A stretch of 64,000 nt of DNA, from the NCBI GenBank assembly GCA_965238125.1, contig OZ250179.1, positions 2,170,001-2,234,000 of the forward strand, written 5' to 3'. The position numbers and the translations under genes were made by a program. Positions 36,234-45,126 of this stretch are shown in pieces; within the stretch, counting starts at the first letter, position 1; each line of letters begins with the position of its first letter. Source of the DNA: UBA6623 sp965238125. Its GTDB lineage: Bacteria > Acidobacteriota > Terriglobia > Bryobacterales > UBA6623. A model generated the notes under the pieces. It did not search any database. It saw nothing but the letters and a program-made list of their open reading frames with translations, and was not told the DNA's origin.

Positions 36234-37326
36234 CTGAGTCTCGCATAATATACTGTCAATCGAGACAAAGAGAAGACTGTTTCCAGAAAGCGGTAATCAA
36301 GCGCGGTTTGCGGCGCATTCGCCGCAGCGCTTTGCGGGCGCGCTCGTCGAGTTCCCAGTAGTCCTTCGGGCAGACGTTGGGCAACTCGTGCTGCTTCCAG
36401 TACGCCCAAATGTATTCCACCGGGTTCAACTCCGGCGCATAGGGCGGCAAGTACTCCGTTGCGATGTGATCCTCGGAGAGCTGGATGAACTCCCGCACCA
36501 GGCGGCTGCGGTGCGCCGGCAGCCGGTCCCAGACGATCAGCAGTGGGCCGTCGATGTGGCGCACCAAAGCCTTCAGGAAGTCGATGACCTCCAGCTCGCC
36601 GATCGCGCCGGGATAGAGCCGGAAGTAAAAGTTGCGCAACGTCAGCCCGGCCGACACCGACAGCTTGTCCCAGTTGAAGTTGAACTCCAACACCGGTGTC
36701 TCGCCGCGCGGCGCCCAGGTGCGGCAACGATGCGGCTTCTGACTCAATCCGCTTTCGTCGATGAAGACGATCGTACGTTCTTCTTTGCGGGCTTTTTTTT
36801 AATGGCCGGCCAAGTCTTGCGCTGCCAGCCGCGGATGGCCTCTTCGTTGCGCTCCCGCGCTTTGCCGACGGGCCGTTGCGGGCTCCAACCGAGCGCCCGC
36901 AGGATCTTCCAGACATGGCCCTCGTGATAGCGCACGCCGAACTCGTCTCCGATCAGACGAGCGACCCGCGGACAGCTCCACAGCGGCGTCGGGAAGCCGT
37001 GCGCCTCGGGGCCTTCCAGCAGCAACGCCTCGAGGCGTTCGAGCTGCGCGGCGTCCAACAGCGGCTTACGGCCGGCGCGGCCGGCCTGGCGCAACCCGGC
37101 TTCGCCGTCACGCCGGTATCGTCGCAGCCACTCGCTGACGCTTTGCCGCGCGACCTTCAATCGCCTCGCTGTCTCGGACTGACTACAGCCTTGCTCGACC
37201 AACCGGATCGCTTTGAAACGGCGCTTCTCCAGGGCCTCGAAATCCCGCCGTACGCCTTTTGTGTTTCCCATACATACAAAGACGTACGTACCCCAAAAAG
37301 GTGTCACTTTATTTTCCGAGACTCAA
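36234..37326 (-). mobile_element. IS630-family element, split-ORF type, copy 1
   Basis: 1093 bp, minus orientation. Terminal inverted repeats TTGAGTCTCGG/CTGAGTCTCGCATAATA with TA duplications at 36232-36233 and 37327-37328. The right flank TAGG joins IS1380 copy C, and the left flank ends TTA. IS630 therefore inserted into the TTAGG target duplication of IS1380 copy C. Confidence 0.95.
36256..37307 (-). CDS. IS630 transposase orfA/orfB, predicted -1 frameshift (copy 1)
   Basis: orfA (37307-36744) carries the helix-turn-helix (CSQSETARRLKVARQSVSEW) and a winged region. orfB (36747-36256) carries the rest of the DDE core (IVWDRLPAHRS, PPYAPELNPVEYIWAYWK). An A8G run near 36793-36800 allows a -1 slip that joins AIKKK to ARKEERTIVFIDESGLSQ, supplying the first catalytic Asp. 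The fused product is about 350 residues, normal for IS630. Confidence 0.9.
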
Positions 37327-37330
37327 TAGG

Positions 37331-38996
37331 CCAGGATTTCCATTTTGGCCCTGGCACGGTCACAGGATACACCCCCGCTGCGCCGAATACCACGTCTTTT
37401 CGCGCTGAACCCTGCACATCACCTCCGCCGGTAGGCGCCAGGGCTCGTCCGTCCGCTCACAGACGTTGATTGAGCGGACTGAACGGCGCTCCGGCCGACA
37501 CTGCTCCCTGCGAAACCTTTTTGGAGCCAAAAACTGTTGATCCTCGCCCGGGCAACGCTACCCACCCGGCACAGGCAGCGCCCAGATCCTATGCAGCATG
37601 TCACCGAACAGCCGCCGATTCAGATGCCCCTCCGCCAGCAGCAACCAGTAGTAGCGAGCATGCTTGACCAGCCGACCGCCGGTCTTCATCAACCTGTGTT
37701 GCAAACTCGTTAGCGACCAGCTTTTGATTCGCTGCGGCAGCCCTAGCCGCCGCCACAGGTTGCCCAGGTTGTAGGCCGGCACGCTGAGTTGCAGCCGTAC
37801 TTCGTTGGCTCGGAAGCGGTGACACGACAAGCGGGTCCAGTGCGTGGCCTGTTTGCCTTCTTTGATCCACTGCTCCGCCGTGCCGCGCTTGTTGTAGAAC
37901 CGCACGACCGAGCGGCTCGGCAAGCTCATGCTCGTCACGACAAATCCGACGCGCGGGAATAGTTCGCCCTGGTGATGCTCGACCTTGGCGACAACTCGCC
38001 TTGCCTTCGACCAGCTCTCGGCCTGATAGCGAAAACTCTTGTAGCGCACTAGGGGCTTGGCGTTCGGCCTGCCCGGTGGCCGAAACAGGATGTCCTCGAT
38101 CTCCAGCTCCAGGCTCTTGTTCGCCGGGATGCGAATCACGTAGTCCACGCCGCGCTCCTCCATCGCCTCGTAGATCTCGGGCTTGGCGAAGGCGGCGTCG
38201 GCGCGGAACGTCACCTGTTTGCCCTCCGCCTGTTGTCGTTCGATCTCCGGCAGTAGCAGCTCGTCCCAGTCCTCGGCGCTGTGCACGTTGCCGGGACGCA
38301 GCTTCGCGCCTAGGCAGTCGCCGTGCTGGTTGAACAGCAACAGCGGGTGATAGCAGAGGGACTCAAAATGGCCGTTGTAGGCACTGCCTTCCTGTTGGCC
38401 GTGGACGGGGCTCTCCGTGGAGTCCATGTCGAGCACCACGCGGTCTGAACCGTCGGGAGCTTCGGCTTGCGCGACCAGCTCCCGGTTCACTGCCATCAGC
38501 CCCAGCAAGTTCTCTTCGCTCGCCAGCATCTCCGTCTCGAAGCCATGCAGCGTCGAGGTCAAGGCTGCTCCGCGATCCCAGTTCCTCTTCGAGCCGATCA
38601 AGCGAAAGGTCGGATCGGCGGATACTCGAACGGCGTCATTGAGGTCCTCGTAGCCAGCGAGTCGGCTGTAGACCGACTGCCGCAGCAGATCGGCCAGCGC
38701 GAACTTCTTGTTCAAGCCTTGTCGCGAGTCGCTGAGATGCTCGTCGATCAGCTTCCCGAGTCCGAGTCGTTCATCCAGTTCGCGAACGAGAATCAGACCG
38801 CCATCCGAGGTGACTCGCGATCCTTGGAAATCGACTTTGAGAAATCCATTGAACGTGAGCTGAAACGGCTTGTTTTCTTTTTCACCCATCGGGTGTTGAC
38901 CTCCATGGCGTCCTTATCGGGCTCTAGCCCCTATCAATAAAGACGCTGAAGGTCGCTGGATGGTCTGAAGCTCATACATCAAATTGAAAATGCGGG
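37331..38996 (-). mobile_element. IS1380-family insertion sequence, copy C
   Basis: 1666 bp, minus orientation, nearly identical to copy B. The right duplication TTAGG (38997-39001) is intact. The left one is split as TTA (36231-36233) and TAGG (37327-37330) by the IS630 insertion. So copy C arrived first, into a site that read CACATTAGGGTGTGAG. Confidence 0.95.
37558..38889 (-). CDS. IS1380-family DDE transposase (copy C)
   Basis: 443 residues, intact frame. It carries the same acidic motifs as copies A and B (LDMDSTESPVHGQQ, TFRADAAFAKPE, RGTAEQWIKEGKQ). Only one or two residues separate it from copy B, so either could be the donor. Confidence 0.95.
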   Translation of the reverse strand: MGEKENKPFQLTFNGFLKVDFQGSRVTSDGGLILVRELDERLGLGKLIDEHLSDSRQGLNKKFALADLLRQSVYSRLAGYEDLNDAVRVSADPTFRLIGSKRNWDRGAALTSTLHGFETEMLASEENLLGLMAVNRELVAQAEAPDGSDRVVLDMDSTESPVHGQQEGSAYNGHFESLCYHPLLLFNQHGDCLGAKLRPGNVHSAEDWDELLLPEIERQQAEGKQVTFRADAAFAKPEIYEAMEERGVDYVIRIPANKSLELEIEDILFRPPGRPNAKPLVRYKSFRYQAESWSKARRVVAKVEHHQGELFPRVGFVVTSMSLPSRSVVRFYNKRGTAEQWIKEGKQATHWTRLSCHRFRANEVRLQLSVPAYNLGNLWRRLGLPQRIKSWSLTSLQHRLMKTGGRLVKHARYYWLLLAEGHLNRRLFGDMLHRIWALPVPGG

Positions 38997-39010
38997 TTAG
39001 GGTGTGAGTG

Positions 39011-39398
39011 ATGCTCAGCTGTAAGGGAAGCACGCAGAAGATCGAAAGTGATGAGTTCGGAGAAGGCAGGGTGGAGGGAACGTCTCGCGGTCCGGTCCCA
39101 TCTGCCGCGGTGCCGCCACTGCCAGCGTTACGTGGGGCAACTGCGGGCCATCGGCGCTGCGGCCCGAATTCTGTGGGGACCGCTACCCATCTCCTTCCTC
39201 GTGCATTGTTGGGAGAGGTGGACGCCCGATACTATCGCTTCGATCATGCCAAGCTGGGGCTCCGAGCGAGTCCACATTCGCCAGGTTCTTGTCGAAGAAC
39301 AGGAAGAATTCTATCGTCCGTCAGGAAAAACCGACAGCCCAAAACCTGGACTCAGTGTCCGGGTATGTCACGAATCACAGCAGCCTCTCCGCGCTTAG
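39011..39398 (+). pseudogene. zf-HC2-like anti-sigma protein, frameshifted
   Basis: Frame 1 starts MLSCKGSTQKIESDEFGE; the next frame continues AGWRERLAVRSHLPRCRHCQ then RYVGQLRAIG. Together they form the zinc-binding HxxxC-xx-C pattern of small zf-HC2 proteins that restrain ECF sigma factors. A single indel near 39060 separates them. The C-terminal half has no clear family pattern. No sigma-factor gene is adjacent. Confidence 0.6.
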
Positions 39399-40211
39399 CG
39401 ATTTCTCGGTGGAAGAATTCCAGAAGCAGGTCGCGTCTCGCGAGCAAGCCCTTGACCTCCAAGTTCGTCAAGAGCGGACGCAGTTCCTGCGTGAGGATGT
39501 CTTCGGTCAGCGCTCGCAGTCCGTTGTAGAAACGGCGGTCAATCCGAACTAGTCCCTTGGGGTCTTTCAGTTTTTGTACAGACGGAAAGCCCGGGTGAAG
39601 TCAACCATCCACAATTTCCAATCCTTCGTGATCAGCACGTTCCCCAGGTTTGGATCGGTATTGTAGACAAGCGCGTTGAACGCGCGGACCTGATACATTT
39701 GGTCGTTCCAGCTCGTCAACTCGGGTGGCTGAATCTTCTTCAAAAACCGATCCCTTTCCATCATCAACACGTCGTCGACCCACCAAGTGACCGCCGCCGT
39801 CTCGCCACCCACTTTTCGCTCCACAGATACCGGCACCATTCGTAGGTCGAGCAACTTATCGAGACGGTAGGCGGCGATGTTGTACGTGTAGCTATCCCGG
39901 AAGTTGAGCTCCGTACCCTGCGACGTCGTGTAACTGAGCTTCCAGACGTCTACGGTCTGGATGTGGGCGTCGTGGGTCAGGCGACCATCGGTGAGTGTAG
40001 CTCGCTCGGATCCGGTGATCCCGACGGAGAGTGACCTCCGCTCGACGACCTCGGCCGTCAACAGGAAGTTTTCCATCTCGGCCCGGCTTAGCTCGGGCAA
40101 AGTTGCATCTGAGGTTTTTTGCGCCAGGGGCACTGGGGACGACAGGGCCACGGTGTCCACAAGGAGGACGAGAAGAAAATACAAGCCGGAACGTTTCACC
40201 GTCAGTCTCAT
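39352..40211 (-). CDS. Exported protein with kinase-like motif (frameshifted near 3' end)
   Basis: ATG 40211 with AGGAGG ribosome site; signal peptide GLYFLLVLLVDTVALSSP. The C-terminal part reads AFNALVYNTDPNLGNVLITK then DWKLWMVDFTRAFRLYK. The D...N...D pattern resembles HipA/Fam20C-like kinase catalytic and metal-binding segments (inference). At 39571-39575 the sequence has five A/T where six would join LYKKLKDPKGLVRIDRRFYN and about 65 further residues ending at 39352. As read, it stops at 39567. Either an indel or a sequencing error. Confidence 0.65.
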
Positions 40212-40237
40212 GCTTGACCTCCTGCAGAGTTGTTTGA

Positions 40238-40408
40238 CTCAGATGCCCCTCATTGCTCATTGGTGCCACGGCTAGTGTTTCAGGTGCAATCAAGCTTACA
40301 CCCTTGGCCCGTAAGCTCGACGCGATCTTTCAAATGCTCGACGGCCGCCAGCGAGCAGAAACCGTGGATGACCAAGTCCGCGAACTACTGGGGACGCTGG
40401 TGGGATGA
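40238..40408 (+). pseudogene. Short coding-like tail, unassigned
   Basis: One frame reads IKLTPLARKLDAIFQMLDGR then QRAETVDDQVRELLGTLVG-stop. Its amphipathic, charged composition suggests a real C-terminus, but there is no proper start. Probably a gene remnant between two small minus-strand genes. Confidence 0.3.
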
Positions 40409-40485
40409 TCCAGGGCAGTATAGGAGTTCGGTCGACGCGGAATGCGTCCGGTCATCCCCTTCTGCTCGGCCGCTTGCCTGACCGT

Positions 40486-40833
40486 TTAGTTCCTGCCCAC
40501 CTGATACTCTTCAACCAGCAGACTCGGATGTTCCCTTGGCAGAGCAACGCGAAACCAGATGAAAGGGAGCAGCGGGTTCGGCAGCCAGTACATCCAGCCG
40601 AGGCTTTTGTCCGTGTTTGTGTCCGGGAGTACGAGATCCAGCCACACGTAGAGGAATTTATAGGGACACAACCCCGGAATGTAGTTCGGTCTGAACGCGT
40701 CCGTTAACAGATATTTCTTGCCGATGTAATAGTTTCCTTCAAAAGGCGTGATGGCCCAACCCAGCGGCCCCTCCGCAAGTAGTTTGCCAGTCGGCCCGTG
40801 CGTGATACGGACGAACGTCTTGGATCTCTTCAT
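40486..40833 (-). CDS. Conserved small protein, unknown function
   Basis: 115 residues with ribosome site AAGGAGA before the ATG. Conserved-looking blocks: VRITHGPTGKLLAEGPLGWA, YIPGLCPYKFLYVWLDLVLP and WLPNPLLPFIWFRVALP. Aromatic-rich and soluble or peripherally membrane-bound, with no signal peptide. Distantly reminiscent of DUF427-type folds, but I would not assign it. It lies in a run of small genes with consensus ribosome sites. Confidence 0.65.
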   Translation of the reverse strand: MKRSKTFVRITHGPTGKLLAEGPLGWAITPFEGNYYIGKKYLLTDAFRPNYIPGLCPYKFLYVWLDLVLPDTNTDKSLGWMYWLPNPLLPFIWFRVALPREHPSLLVEEYQVGRN

Positions 40834-40944
40834 TGGGTCTCCTTCCCGGCTTTCAACAAACTGTCGTGGGCTCTTCCGCCGCTAGGGGGTTCCCTCAGCT
40901 CGTCGAGCTTGAAGGAATCCCCTCTGGACTCCGGCGGTATCGAC

Positions 40945-41267
40945 CTAGTGTGCTTTGGCCGTTTCCTCCTCTCTCACAGGCACTGACTGACTCCCGCTCT
41001 GCCGGCTTCGGAGCCAAGCGTAGCTCAGTCCGAGGATCGCGCCATAGATGAGATGACCGACCAGGCTGGGAAGCATTCGGGAGGCCGCCACGGCGTTCCA
41101 ATTGGCCCCTAATCCCATACCCATAAACAGCGGCATCAGCGTCAGTGGTCCTAGAAGCCACCAGGCTCCACCGTAGACCAAGCCGTAGCCCAGGCCCCCG
41201 CTTGCAGCGCGGACGAAGCGACCGAAAAAGATCGCGAATGATCCGCCAATCAGAGCGCTAATGACTA
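40945..41267 (-). pseudogene. Membrane protein, N-terminus removed by IS630 copy 2
   Basis: About 107 residues remain. Visible TM segments: ISALIGGSFAIFFGR, GLVYGGAWWLLGPLTLMPLF and LVGHLIYGAILGLSYAW. The frame runs back into the IS630 end at 41267, so the start and probably the first half of the protein are missing. The GGL-YGLVYG-WW-GPL-LMP pattern suggests a duplicated four-helix membrane protein of unknown role. Confidence 0.7.
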
Positions 41268-42360
41268 TTGAGTCTCGCAAAATAAAGTGACACCTTTTTG
41301 GGGTACGTACGTCTTTGTATGTATGGGAAATACAAAAGGCGTACGGCGGGATTTCGAGGCCCTGGAGAAGCGCCGTTTCAAAGCGATCCGGTTGGTCGAG
41401 CAAGGCTGTAGTCAGTCCGAGACAGCGAGGCGATTGAAGGTCGCGCGGCAAAGCGTCAGCGAGTGGCTGCGACGATACCGGCGTGACGGCGAAGCCGGGT
41501 TGCGCCAGGCCGGCCGCGCCGGCCGTAAGCCGCTGTTGGACGCCGCGCAGCTCGAACGCCTCGAGGCGTTGCTGCTGGAAGGCCCCGAGGCGCACGGCTT
41601 CCCGACGCCGCTGTGGAGCTGTCCGCGGGTCGCTCGTCTGATCGGAGACGAGTTCGGCGTGCGCTATCACGAGGGCCATGTCTGGAAGATCCTGCGGGCG
41701 CTCGGTTGGAGCCCGCAACGGCCCGTCGGCAAAGCGCGGGAGCGCAACGAAGAGGCCATCCGCGGCTGGCAGCGCAAGACTTGGCCGGCCATTAAAAAAA
41801 AGCCCGCAAAGAAGAACGTACGATCGTCTTCATCGACGAAAGCGGATTGAGTCAGAAGCCGCATCGTTGCCGCACCTGGGCGCCGCGCGGCGAGACACCG
41901 GTGTTGGAGTTCAACTTCAACTGGGACAAACTGTCGGTGTCGGCCGGGCTGACGTTGCGCAACTTTTACTTCCGGCTCTATCCCGGCGCGATCGGCGAGC
42001 TGGAGGTCATCGACTTCCTGAAGGCTTTGGTGCGCCACATCGACGGCCCACTGCTGATCGTCTGGGACCGGCTGCCGGCGCACCGCAGCCGCCTGGTGCG
42101 GGAGTTCATCCAGCTCTCCGAGGATCACATCGCAACGGAGTACTTGCCGCCCTATGCGCCGGAGTTGAACCCGGTGGAATACATTTGGGCGTACTGGAAG
42201 CAGCACGAGTTGCCCAACGTCTGCCCGAAGGACTACTGGGAACTCGACGAGCGCGCCCGCAAAGCGCTGCGGCGAATGCGCCGCAAACCGCGCTTGATTA
42301 CCGCTTTCTGGAAACAGTCTTCTCTTTGTCTCGATTGACAGTATATTATGCGAGACTCAG
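41268..42360 (+). mobile_element. IS630-family element, split-ORF type, copy 2
   Basis: 1093 bp, plus orientation, almost identical to copy 1. Ends TTGAGTCTCGCAAAATAAAG and (inverted) CTGAGTCTCGCATAATATAC; TA duplications at 41266-41267 and 42361-42362. It disrupts the membrane-protein gene on its left and lies next to an older transposase relic on its right. Confidence 0.95.
41287..42338 (+). CDS. IS630 transposase orfA/orfB, predicted -1 frameshift (copy 2)
   Basis: orfA 41287-41850 and orfB 41847-42338, same sequence as copy 1 apart from a few bases. The slippery run is ATT AAA AAA AAG at about 41811-41822. A -1 slip gives IKKKARKEERTIVFIDESG, completing the DDE core with IVWDRLPAHRS and PELNPVEYIWAYWK. 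Both copies keep the run, which supports real recoding rather than an error. Confidence 0.9.
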
Positions 42361-42387
42361 TAAGCCCAACAGCTAAACTAGCGACTG

Positions 42388-42786
42388 GGAGAAACGTTTC
42401 CCGAAGCGGGTCCCTACCGATACGTCATCTTGGATCGTGACGCAAAGTTCGATGCCGACGTCGTCGACTTCCTCAAGGCGACGGGTCTGAAACCCAAGCG
42501 GACGAGCATCGCATCGCCGTGGCAAAATGGCATCGCCGAACGCTGGGTGGGAAGTTGTCGACGCGAGTTACTCGATCACGTGATCCCGCTCAACGGAGGG
42601 CACTTGCGTCGGCTGGTCCGGGAATACGTCGCTTACTTTCAGCAAGACCGCATTCACGACGCGCTCGACAAAGACACCCCGCAGCGCCGGCCAGTCGAGA
42701 AGAAGCCGTGTCCCGAGGCGAAGGTAGTCTCCAGCCCGCGCTTAGGCGGTCTGCATCATCGCTACTCCTGGCGCGAAGCAGCGCAG
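42388..42786 (+). pseudogene. Integrase-core (rve) transposase, 5'-truncated relic
   Basis: The frame reads YVILDRDAKFDADVVDFLKA, TSIASPWQNGIAERWVGSCR and RLVREYVAYFQQDRIHDALD. These are the second Asp and the Glu regions of an IS481/IS3-type DDE integrase core. An in-frame stop at 42379 and loss of the N-terminal half show it is dead. After GGLHHRYSWREAA the frame runs on without family similarity. I see nothing assignable in 42790-43205. Confidence 0.8.
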
Positions 42787-43205
42787 AAGCTTTGCGCGGG
42801 TCCTCACCGTCTCGGTCATCGTCAGCAGGATCAGTGGCGGCAGTACACCCTGGACTTCAGTTCTGTCCGGAGAAAGCTCCGAGCCACAGATCCAAGGTCA
42901 CTGCACGCTCCGAACCCTCGTGAAACTCGATGGCCGCCCCGCCGCTACGATCCGGGAGTTCGGAGGATGAGAATTGCCTTCCACAATCGGCCGGCCGTCG
43001 CTTCGCAGGAGGGGGTTCGTGGCTCAGATCCGGTTTTGACTACGCACAAGAGGTCGGCTTCGAGTTCAGGTGTGGCGGACCCGCCTGTGGTGACGCCGTT
43101 TCATTGCCATGCGCGGCATGGTGATCGCGCGGCGCTCCTGACAGGAGAGCAGCCCGGCCGAGAAGTCGCCCTGCTCTCGGCACTGCTTTCAGAACTTGGA
43201 AGGGA

Positions 43206-43616
43206 TCAGTCAGTCTCATCCGGAAGGGAACCACGCGTCGGAGCCTTAGGCGCCTGGTACACGGGAGGATTAGCGTCCAAGGCAGCGCCCAGGAAAAGAA
43301 ACGTTCCAGTTCCGATCCAGAAGTCGTACCAGCTCCCCTTCGCTTCGAGTTTTCGAATCCTGTAGCGGGGTACCGTCACCGTTTCTCCCTTCCCGCGTAC
43401 GGTAACTCCGAGCGAATCGCTCGCGACGAAGGTTCCTTCCACTCTCCTGCCCCAGCCCTTGTGCAACTTCACAACGACGTGCCGGCCGGGTTGCAGGCTC
43501 GAAACGTCACTCCAGTCGTGTGAGGCGGGAGTTGGGGAAGATTGGGCGGGAATAACCCAAACAGAAATGAGTGAGGCCAGAGCCACGAGCGGGCCCAACC
43601 GATTCTTGAAGGCCAT
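43206..43616 (-). CDS. Small exported protein with SH3-like segment
   Basis: 136 residues, strong AGGAGGTACGAC ribosome site. Signal peptide LGPLVALASLISVWVIPAQS. The central domain LQPGRHVVVKLHKGWGRRVE and SLGVTVRGKGETVTVPRYRI looks like a small beta-barrel (SH3/LSM-like). A short hydrophobic stretch (WIGTGTFLFLGAALDA) near the end may be a TM or glycine-rich anchor. Function unknown. Confidence 0.7.
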   Translation of the reverse strand: MAFKNRLGPLVALASLISVWVIPAQSSPTPASHDWSDVSSLQPGRHVVVKLHKGWGRRVEGTFVASDSLGVTVRGKGETVTVPRYRIRKLEAKGSWYDFWIGTGTFLFLGAALDANPPVYQAPKAPTRGSLPDETD

Positions 43617-43786
43617 GTCGTACCTCCTGTACGGGTCTGTTGACTAATGCTCGTTCGCGGCAGGGAATCTCGGCGGGGCTACCTGCTCAACTGACAAGGA
43701 ACGTACGCAGGCGGGACCCTACCATCCGCCCGACCGCTGGGTTGAATAAACCCTCTACTTTGAGATTCACTCGGGAGCGGATGTGG

Positions 43787-44440
43787 TTAGCGACCGCAAG
43801 GGAAGTTTACATCTTTGCTGTTCGCTAATTTCCGTGCATTAGCCGCCCTGCATCCGAGCGGCCCCAGATGATCATCCTTCGAGAACTTTGTAAGGGCCGG
43901 CCTCAGCCCAGCGGAAGTAGTCGTCAGCAGCGTGTCATGCCCCAGCAGGCGCTGCAGCGCCGGCAGGGAGATCCCTTTCTGGATTGCCGTGACGGCAAAG
44001 GTGTGCCTCAGCACGTGAGGGGAGACGGTGCGGCTAATACGGGCGCGGTTAGCAACGCGCTTCAGCATGCGCTGGATGGTGCGAACACTGAAGCGGAAGG
44101 TTTCGTGTAATGCAAAGTAGCCCTCGATGAGGGGCTGGATACGGGCAGGTAGAGGAATGACCCGGCGCTTGGATTTAGTGCCGAAGGGGCCGCCTTTGCC
44201 GTAGATCATCAGGCGGTGGGTTTGCCAGTCGAGATTGGCTCGTTTGAGGTTGGCAAGCTCGGAGACCCGGAGTCCCGTGTCGAGAAGGACCCAGACAACG
44301 AGTTTCTCTTCGTGGGGGTTGCAGGCGTTGGCCAAGCGGGTTGCTTCATCTCCGGTAAGAGGTTCGCGTTTGTATTGGTAGCGCATAGAGGCGTTGTGCG
44401 GCTGCCGTAAATTCTCTAGGATTGCGACAGACTGCCGCAA
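43787..44440 (-). CDS. Tyrosine recombinase fragment lacking the catalytic tyrosine
   Basis: 217 residues of XerC/D-type catalytic domain. Box I arginine in LLDTGLRVSELANLKRANLD, box II HVLRHTFAVTAIQKG and LGHDTLLTT are present. After LGHD the expected xxIYxHL tyrosine box is replaced by SAGLRPALTKFSKDDH, so an indel or deletion has removed the nucleophile. The N-terminal SAM-like domain is also mostly missing. Likely a dead integrase or integron-like recombinase. Confidence 0.75.
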   Translation of the reverse strand: MRQSVAILENLRQPHNASMRYQYKREPLTGDEATRLANACNPHEEKLVVWVLLDTGLRVSELANLKRANLDWQTHRLMIYGKGGPFGTKSKRRVIPLPARIQPLIEGYFALHETFRFSVRTIQRMLKRVANRARISRTVSPHVLRHTFAVTAIQKGISLPALQRLLGHDTLLTTTSAGLRPALTKFSKDDHLGPLGCRAANARKLANSKDVNFPCGR

Positions 44441-44525
44441 TCTTTCACGGGCATCGTACAGGAAATAAAGGACTTAGGGAAGAGTCGGCTGTGGAAGGGT
44501 CGCCATTAAGGGCGGAAGGCGACGG
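44418..44525 (+). repeat. 108-bp repeat with coding tail, copy 2
   Basis: Matches 28347-28454. The frame here reads DRLPQSFTGIVQEIKDLGKS then RLWKGRH-stop. It overlaps the start of the recombinase gene on the other strand and is followed directly by repeat C. Confidence 0.55.
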
Positions 44526-44538
44526 GGATTGTTGTACG

Positions 44539-44730
44539 GAACCGGATATCCCAACAGTAATCCGGGGATTAGCGCTATGTGGTTCTTTTCGGGGGAGTTA
44601 GTCCTCTTCCCGCTCCTGGGCTTCCATGAGCCAGATGTTGCCGCTCAGCTGCCAGCGGCATCACGATCTTGTCGCGGGCGACGCCGATCTCCCGCATGTT
44701 GACCTGCACAGCGCCCAGTGAGTTCTCGAT
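44539..44730 (-). pseudogene. Dispersed repeat C: tail of a TolB-type gene
   Basis: On the minus strand the tail reads ENSLGAVQVNMREIGVARDK, IVMPLA, then after a shift GNIWLMEAQEREED-stop (TAA at 44600-44598). This resembles a last TolB/PD40 blade. Downstream AACTCCCCCGAAAAGAACC and CCGGTTCC are shared with repeats A and B. Confidence 0.5.
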
Positions 44731-44903
44731 GGGCGCAGATGCAGACAGAAACGATCCGGCGGCGATTGTTGAAGATCGGCGTGCGGGTGAGGACGACGGC
44801 GCGGCGGGTGTGGCTGTCGTTGGCCGAAGGCTGGCCGTGGCGGGGGATGTTTGAGGTGGTCTGGCGAGCGTTGCGGGCCGGGTCGGGACCGCTACCTGCT
44901 TGA
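44718..44903 (+). pseudogene. C-terminal relic of an IS1380-like transposase
   Basis: The frame contains ETIRRRLLKIGVRVRTTARR then VWLSLAEGWPWRGMFEVVW. This matches the C-terminal helices of IS1380/DDE group-1 transposases of another subtype. No ends or catalytic residues remain. 44904-45126 has nothing I can support. Confidence 0.6.
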
Positions 44904-45126
44904 GAACAAACGAAGAGGGAAAACGGGCTGCTCAGGCGGTCATTGTCGAAGTGTATGAAAAATCGAGAAGAGGCCGAAAACGGGGCCTGCGAGGAGGGCA
45001 CGGCGGCACATGGGCGGGCAGGAAGACGCTGGCGGCGGTGCAAATACGCTTCCCCGGTGCCGGCCAGCCTGCCCAATCGATCTCCGCGCCGTTTCTCGTG
45101 CCCGTGGTGAGAGAAGCGGGCTAGGG

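Noticed and set aside
42790..43205. Continuation of the rve relic frame to 43365
   Set aside because: After REAA the translation loses all similarity and runs antisense into the SH3-like gene.
23403..44440. tRNA-Arg as attachment site of an island ending at the tyrosine recombinase
   Set aside because: I saw no repeat of the tRNA 3' end in the window, and the recombinase lacks its catalytic tyrosine box.
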